From assembly GCF_028606985.1 (NCBI RefSeq), contig NZ_CP117416.1, positions 1,774,001 through 1,838,000 on the forward strand: a DNA stretch of 64,000 bases. The letters run 5' to 3'. Origin of the DNA: Paenibacillus kyungheensis. GTDB lineage: Bacteria > Bacillota > Bacilli > Paenibacillales > Paenibacillaceae. A model generated the notes under the pieces. The model was not told the origin of the DNA. It did not search any database and was given only the letters and a program-made list of their open reading frames with translations. Positions within the stretch are counted from its first letter, which is position 1; each line of letters opens with the position of its first letter. Below, piece by piece: positions 61,986-64,000 of the stretch. The position numbers and the translations under genes are program-made.

Positions 61986-62555
61986 ATGGATATCTATACT
62001 AATATATTATCAAGCGTGCGCAAGCAATTTCTGTATTACAAAACATTAGGCGATAAAGCGATAGCTCAGTTAGAAGAAGAACAGTTATTTATGATTCCTA
62101 ATGAAGAAAGTAATAGTATCGCTATGATCGTCAAGCATTTGTGGGGAAATATGTTATCACGTTGGACCGATATATGGACAACCGATGGGGAGAAAGAATG
62201 GCGCAATCGAGACGCAGAATTTGAAAATGATCTAGCAACCGCCACAGACGTTATAGCCAAATGGGAAGAAGGCTGGCAATGTTTATTTGCTACATTAGAT
62301 CAGGTTGAACCTCACCAATTAGAAGACATTATCTATATTCGTAATGAAGGGCATACGTTGCTTGAAGCGATCAATCGGCAGTTGGCTCATTATCCTTATC
62401 ATGTTGGACAGATCGTCTATATTGCCAAAATGCTCAAAACCAGTCCTTGGGACAGCCTATCGATCCCGCGTAAAAGCTCTGCTACGTATAATCAGAACAA
62501 ATTTGAACAAGAAAAAGGTATACGCCACTTTACTGATAGTGAATTAAAACAATAG
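61986..62555 (+). CDS. DinB-superfamily (DUF1572) protein
   Basis: 189 residues from ATG 61986 with AGAGGAG upstream. A four-helix bundle with metal-binding histidines: MIVKHLWGNMLSRW (first His) and RQLAHYPYHVGQIVYIAKML (His-x3-His). This matches DUF1572, a DinB-like family related to bacillithiol/mycothiol-dependent transferases. The acceptor is unknown. It is not the DNA polymerase also called DinB. It is probably controlled by the upstream TetR protein. Confidence 0.85.
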   Translation: MDIYTNILSSVRKQFLYYKTLGDKAIAQLEEEQLFMIPNEESNSIAMIVKHLWGNMLSRWTDIWTTDGEKEWRNRDAEFENDLATATDVIAKWEEGWQCLFATLDQVEPHQLEDIIYIRNEGHTLLEAINRQLAHYPYHVGQIVYIAKMLKTSPWDSLSIPRKSSATYNQNKFEQEKGIRHFTDSELKQ

Positions 62556-62613
62556 TCAGTTGAAAATAAATCGGTAATCAGGTTGTATACATCACGCTCT
62601 AATTACCATACCA

Positions 62614-62687
62614 GTGTAGGAACGAAACGGAAGGATGCACGCGAGGGAATAGCGACTCCTTACCGGATTCCTTTTCGAACCTAACAC
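62614..62687 (+). promoter_or_regulatory. structured leader upstream of the cupin gene
   Basis: A long interrupted hairpin pairs GTGT-AGG..CGAAA..CGG.AAGGA (62614-62635) with TCCTT.CCG..TTTCG..CCTA-ACAC (62656-62687) around a 21-base apical part containing CGC/GCG. It ends about 15 bases before the cupin ribosome binding site. It could be a regulatory leader or a small RNA; no known riboswitch pattern fits. Confidence 0.5.
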
Positions 62688-62718
62688 TATTATGGATAAG
62701 AGAAGGGTGGATATTCAC

Positions 62719-63321
62719 ATGGCAGGATCACCGAATTTAAAATTCAACACACAAGGTAATGTATTATTTCGTCGCAACGCAGACAATGTAGGATATGAGA
62801 CGAATGTTTCGCAAATTCCTTCACTTGAAGGGGTCGCATCAACTGATTTGTATATGACCAAAGGTAATATTCGTGAGCCACACTGGCATCCTAACTCTGC
62901 GGAATACGATTATGTGATTGAAGGCGAGCTAGAATTTGTTATTTTCGATCCTGTATACAAACAGTTGCAGAAATATCATCTCAAAGCTCGGGATGTACTT
63001 TTTATTCCACAAGGTTACTGGCACTGGATTACGCCACTAACAGACAAAACGCATATTCTGGTCGTATTCAATAACAATGAACCGACAACAGTTGCGGGTT
63101 CAGATATTTTAAGATTTACACCGGGAGAAGTATTCGATCTGGCGTATGGTATTCCAGCAGAAGATTATGAAGAATTGGTATCTCCTATCACAAGTACGGT
63201 AGTGATTGGACCTGTCAATCCAGAAACAGATGATACACTTAAAGTAGGTACAGATACTGATAATGATCCACGCTCAGATGAAGACACCGATGATAAAGAC
63301 AGCAAAAAATGCAAAAAGTAA
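62719..63321 (+). CDS. single-domain cupin protein, oxalate-decarboxylase-like
   Basis: 200 residues from ATG 62719, eight bases after GAAGGGTGG; an ATG at 62692 lies upstream in frame without support. The germin-like barrel has the metal motif EPHWHPNSAEYDYVIEGELE (His-x-His-x6-Glu) and FIPQGYWHWI (second His). This is half of a bicupin oxalate decarboxylase. The last 45 residues form an acidic tail (DTDNDPRSDEDTDDKDSKK). In Bacillus subtilis OxdC is controlled by SigO-RsoA, and a SigO-RsoA-like pair lies next door, convergent. Confidence 0.85.
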   Translation: MAGSPNLKFNTQGNVLFRRNADNVGYETNVSQIPSLEGVASTDLYMTKGNIREPHWHPNSAEYDYVIEGELEFVIFDPVYKQLQKYHLKARDVLFIPQGYWHWITPLTDKTHILVVFNNNEPTTVAGSDILRFTPGEVFDLAYGIPAEDYEELVSPITSTVVIGPVNPETDDTLKVGTDTDNDPRSDEDTDDKDSKKCKK

Positions 63322-63369
63322 TTAAAGTTTAATATCAGTAATCACTCTTTCTACATCAAAGCACTAAAA

Positions 63370-63412
63370 CACCCGATATCCTCTGGAGTTATCTTTCAGA
63401 GGTATCGGGTAT
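63370..63412 (+). terminator. terminator after the cupin gene
   Basis: ACCCGATA-T-CCTCTG pairs with CAGAGG-T-ATCGGGT around GAGTTATCTTT, followed by ATTATG and a T-rich stretch. Confidence 0.7.
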
Positions 63413-63431
63413 TATGATGTCCATTTATTTT

Positions 63432-63490
63432 TATTAAAAACGAACAAATAAGATCATTTCTACATCTTCTAGAAACGATCTTATTTGTTG
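63432..63490 (-). terminator. terminator of the sigma-like gene pair
   Basis: AACAAATAAGATC-A-TTTCT pairs with AGAAA-C-GATCTTATTTGTT; read leftwards it is followed by CGTTTTTAATAAA. It begins three bases past the stop of the RsoA-like gene. Confidence 0.85.
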
Positions 63491-63492
63491 TT

Positions 63493-63708
63493 TTAAAAGC
63501 CGCTTAAAATAAGTTCGATCAGTGCAAGTTTAAGAGTCTGCAAAGCATCTTCCTGAGGCATTTTAATAAATCGACTTAATGAAATCATTTCTTGTTCAAA
63601 CAAATCAATCACCTTTTGCAAAGCATTTTTGTCGGATGTAGCTGCTTGACGAATCAATTGGCATAATTCATCTTCTGATAGATGGATTGGAGTGCTTTCT
63701 TTTTCCAT
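63493..63708 (-). CDS. RsoA-like small helix-turn-helix protein (co-sigma candidate)
   Basis: 71 residues from ATG 63708 with GGCGGTGAG upstream. It is helical with the layout of the HTH_16 group: DELCQLIRQAATSDKNALQK, VIDLFEQEMISLSRF and EDALQTLKLALIELILSGF, resembling sigma region 2 N-terminal helices. In Bacillus subtilis RsoA (YvrHa) is a similar small protein that works with SigO as a split sigma factor. The start lies 55 bases inside the upstream gene, in another frame, so the two are tightly coupled. Identity is inferred from size, pattern and partner. Confidence 0.6.
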   Translation of the reverse strand: MEKESTPIHLSEDELCQLIRQAATSDKNALQKVIDLFEQEMISLSRFIKMPQEDALQTLKLALIELILSGF

Positions 63709-64000
63709 TTGCTCACCGCCTGTTGTGAAATATTAAATTGTTGGGCAACTTGTTTTTCGGTTTTTTCTTGAATAAAAAGGGAACGTATAACTTCTTGCTC
63801 TTTGACAGTAGGCAGAGAGTGAATCCACTGCTCTACCAGTAATTGAGAATCAACTTCTTCTGCAAAAGAAGGTGAACTACTAAAATCATATAAGATAGGT
63901 AATTCTTTACGGAGGCGTGTATGAGTACGATATTGTAAGCGCCACGCGATCCGCTGAAGTTGTTGCTTATAGCGTTCGTACGTCTGATTGGTGGTTAGGT
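63654..64000 (-). CDS. SigO-like sigma factor, region 4 part (5' end outside the window)
   Basis: About 115 codons read leftwards from the window edge to the TGA at 63654. The C-terminus is a sigma-70 region 4 helix-turn-helix: LPTVKEQEVIRSLFIQEKT, then VAQQFNISQQAVSKWKKKAL. The preceding part (TYERYKQQLQRIAWRLQYRT) fits a region 3/4 linker. Sigma factors of the SigO/YvrI type lack region 2 and need RsoA to supply it; the small coupled downstream gene suits this. The start is not visible. Confidence 0.7.
   Translation of the reverse strand, partial: LTTNQTYERYKQQLQRIAWRLQYRTHTRLRKELPILYDFSSSPSFAEEVDSQLLVEQWIHSLPTVKEQEVIRSLFIQEKTEKQVAQQFNISQQAVSKWKKKALQSIYQKMNYAN

Noticed and set aside
61986-62555. 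Reading the DinB-superfamily protein as a second DNA polymerase IV
   Set aside because: It is a 189-residue four-helix metal-binding protein; the shared name is historical and it has no polymerase motifs.

Overview
The window looks like chromosomal DNA of a low-GC Gram-positive bacterium of the Bacillales, most likely Paenibacillus or a close relative. The reasons are strong AAGGAGG-type ribosome binding sites, frequent TTG and GTG starts, T-tailed hairpin terminators, TnrA/GlnR-type regulation of ammonium uptake, a barnase/barstar pair, and many families typical of Bacillus/Paenibacillus (CshA, YitT, YugP, RelQ, Xpt, CimA, a YesL-like protein). No genome was compared, so the genus is an inference.

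Layout. 1-10.1 kb is mostly housekeeping: end of a MATE exporter, a DUF4015 glycosidase-like protein, YitT, the RNA helicase CshA, a YesL-like membrane protein, a 6S-RNA-like structured RNA, thiol peroxidase, a rhomboid protease, YugP with a MerR regulator. 10.4-16.2 kb holds an ammonium transporter with a perfect TnrA/GlnR box, in one operon with a DUF294 nucleotidyltransferase and a DEDDh exonuclease, then a JAMM peptidase and citramalate synthase. 16.4-23.4 kb is an unbroken same-strand run of twelve mostly small acidic proteins (TPR, HEAT, S1-like, metallophosphoesterase, DUF6386-, DUF6756- and Imm26-like), resembling an immunity-gene array. 23.8-40.5 kb returns to core genes: DNA polymerase IV, ferredoxin, L,D-transpeptidase, PyrD, RelQ with DUF309, RsmF-type methyltransferase, pseudouridine synthase, HAD phosphatase, glycosyltransferase, Xpt, glycerol dehydrogenase, MFS transporter, cupin.

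40.9-46.5 kb is a toxin/immunity island: a secreted barnase with its barstar, a very AT-rich two-gene cassette (membrane M48 peptidase plus DUF6615 nuclease-like protein), a WapI-like immunity protein, unknown genes, and a second membrane-anchored barnase paralogue that has no barstar and has lost the arginine equivalent to barnase Arg59. 46.6-55 kb is mixed accessory DNA: TPR, GNAT, LysR/HPP pair, lipoprotein, Cu/Zn-SOD with a copper-amine-oxidase N domain, a secreted bulb-type lectin, methyltransferase, DUF4303-like protein, sugar acetyltransferase.

55-61 kb carries a phosphonate-type ABC transporter (phnD-C-E-E) divergent from a CpdB/UshA-like nucleotidase, with Pho-box-like repeats between them; together they suggest organophosphate scavenging. 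61-64 kb holds a TetR regulator, a DinB-superfamily protein, a cupin behind a structured leader, and the start of an overlapping gene pair resembling the split sigma factor SigO/RsoA. In Bacillus subtilis that pair drives an oxalate-decarboxylase cupin, which makes the cupin next door notable. No rRNA, tRNA, CRISPR array, insertion sequence or prophage was recognised.
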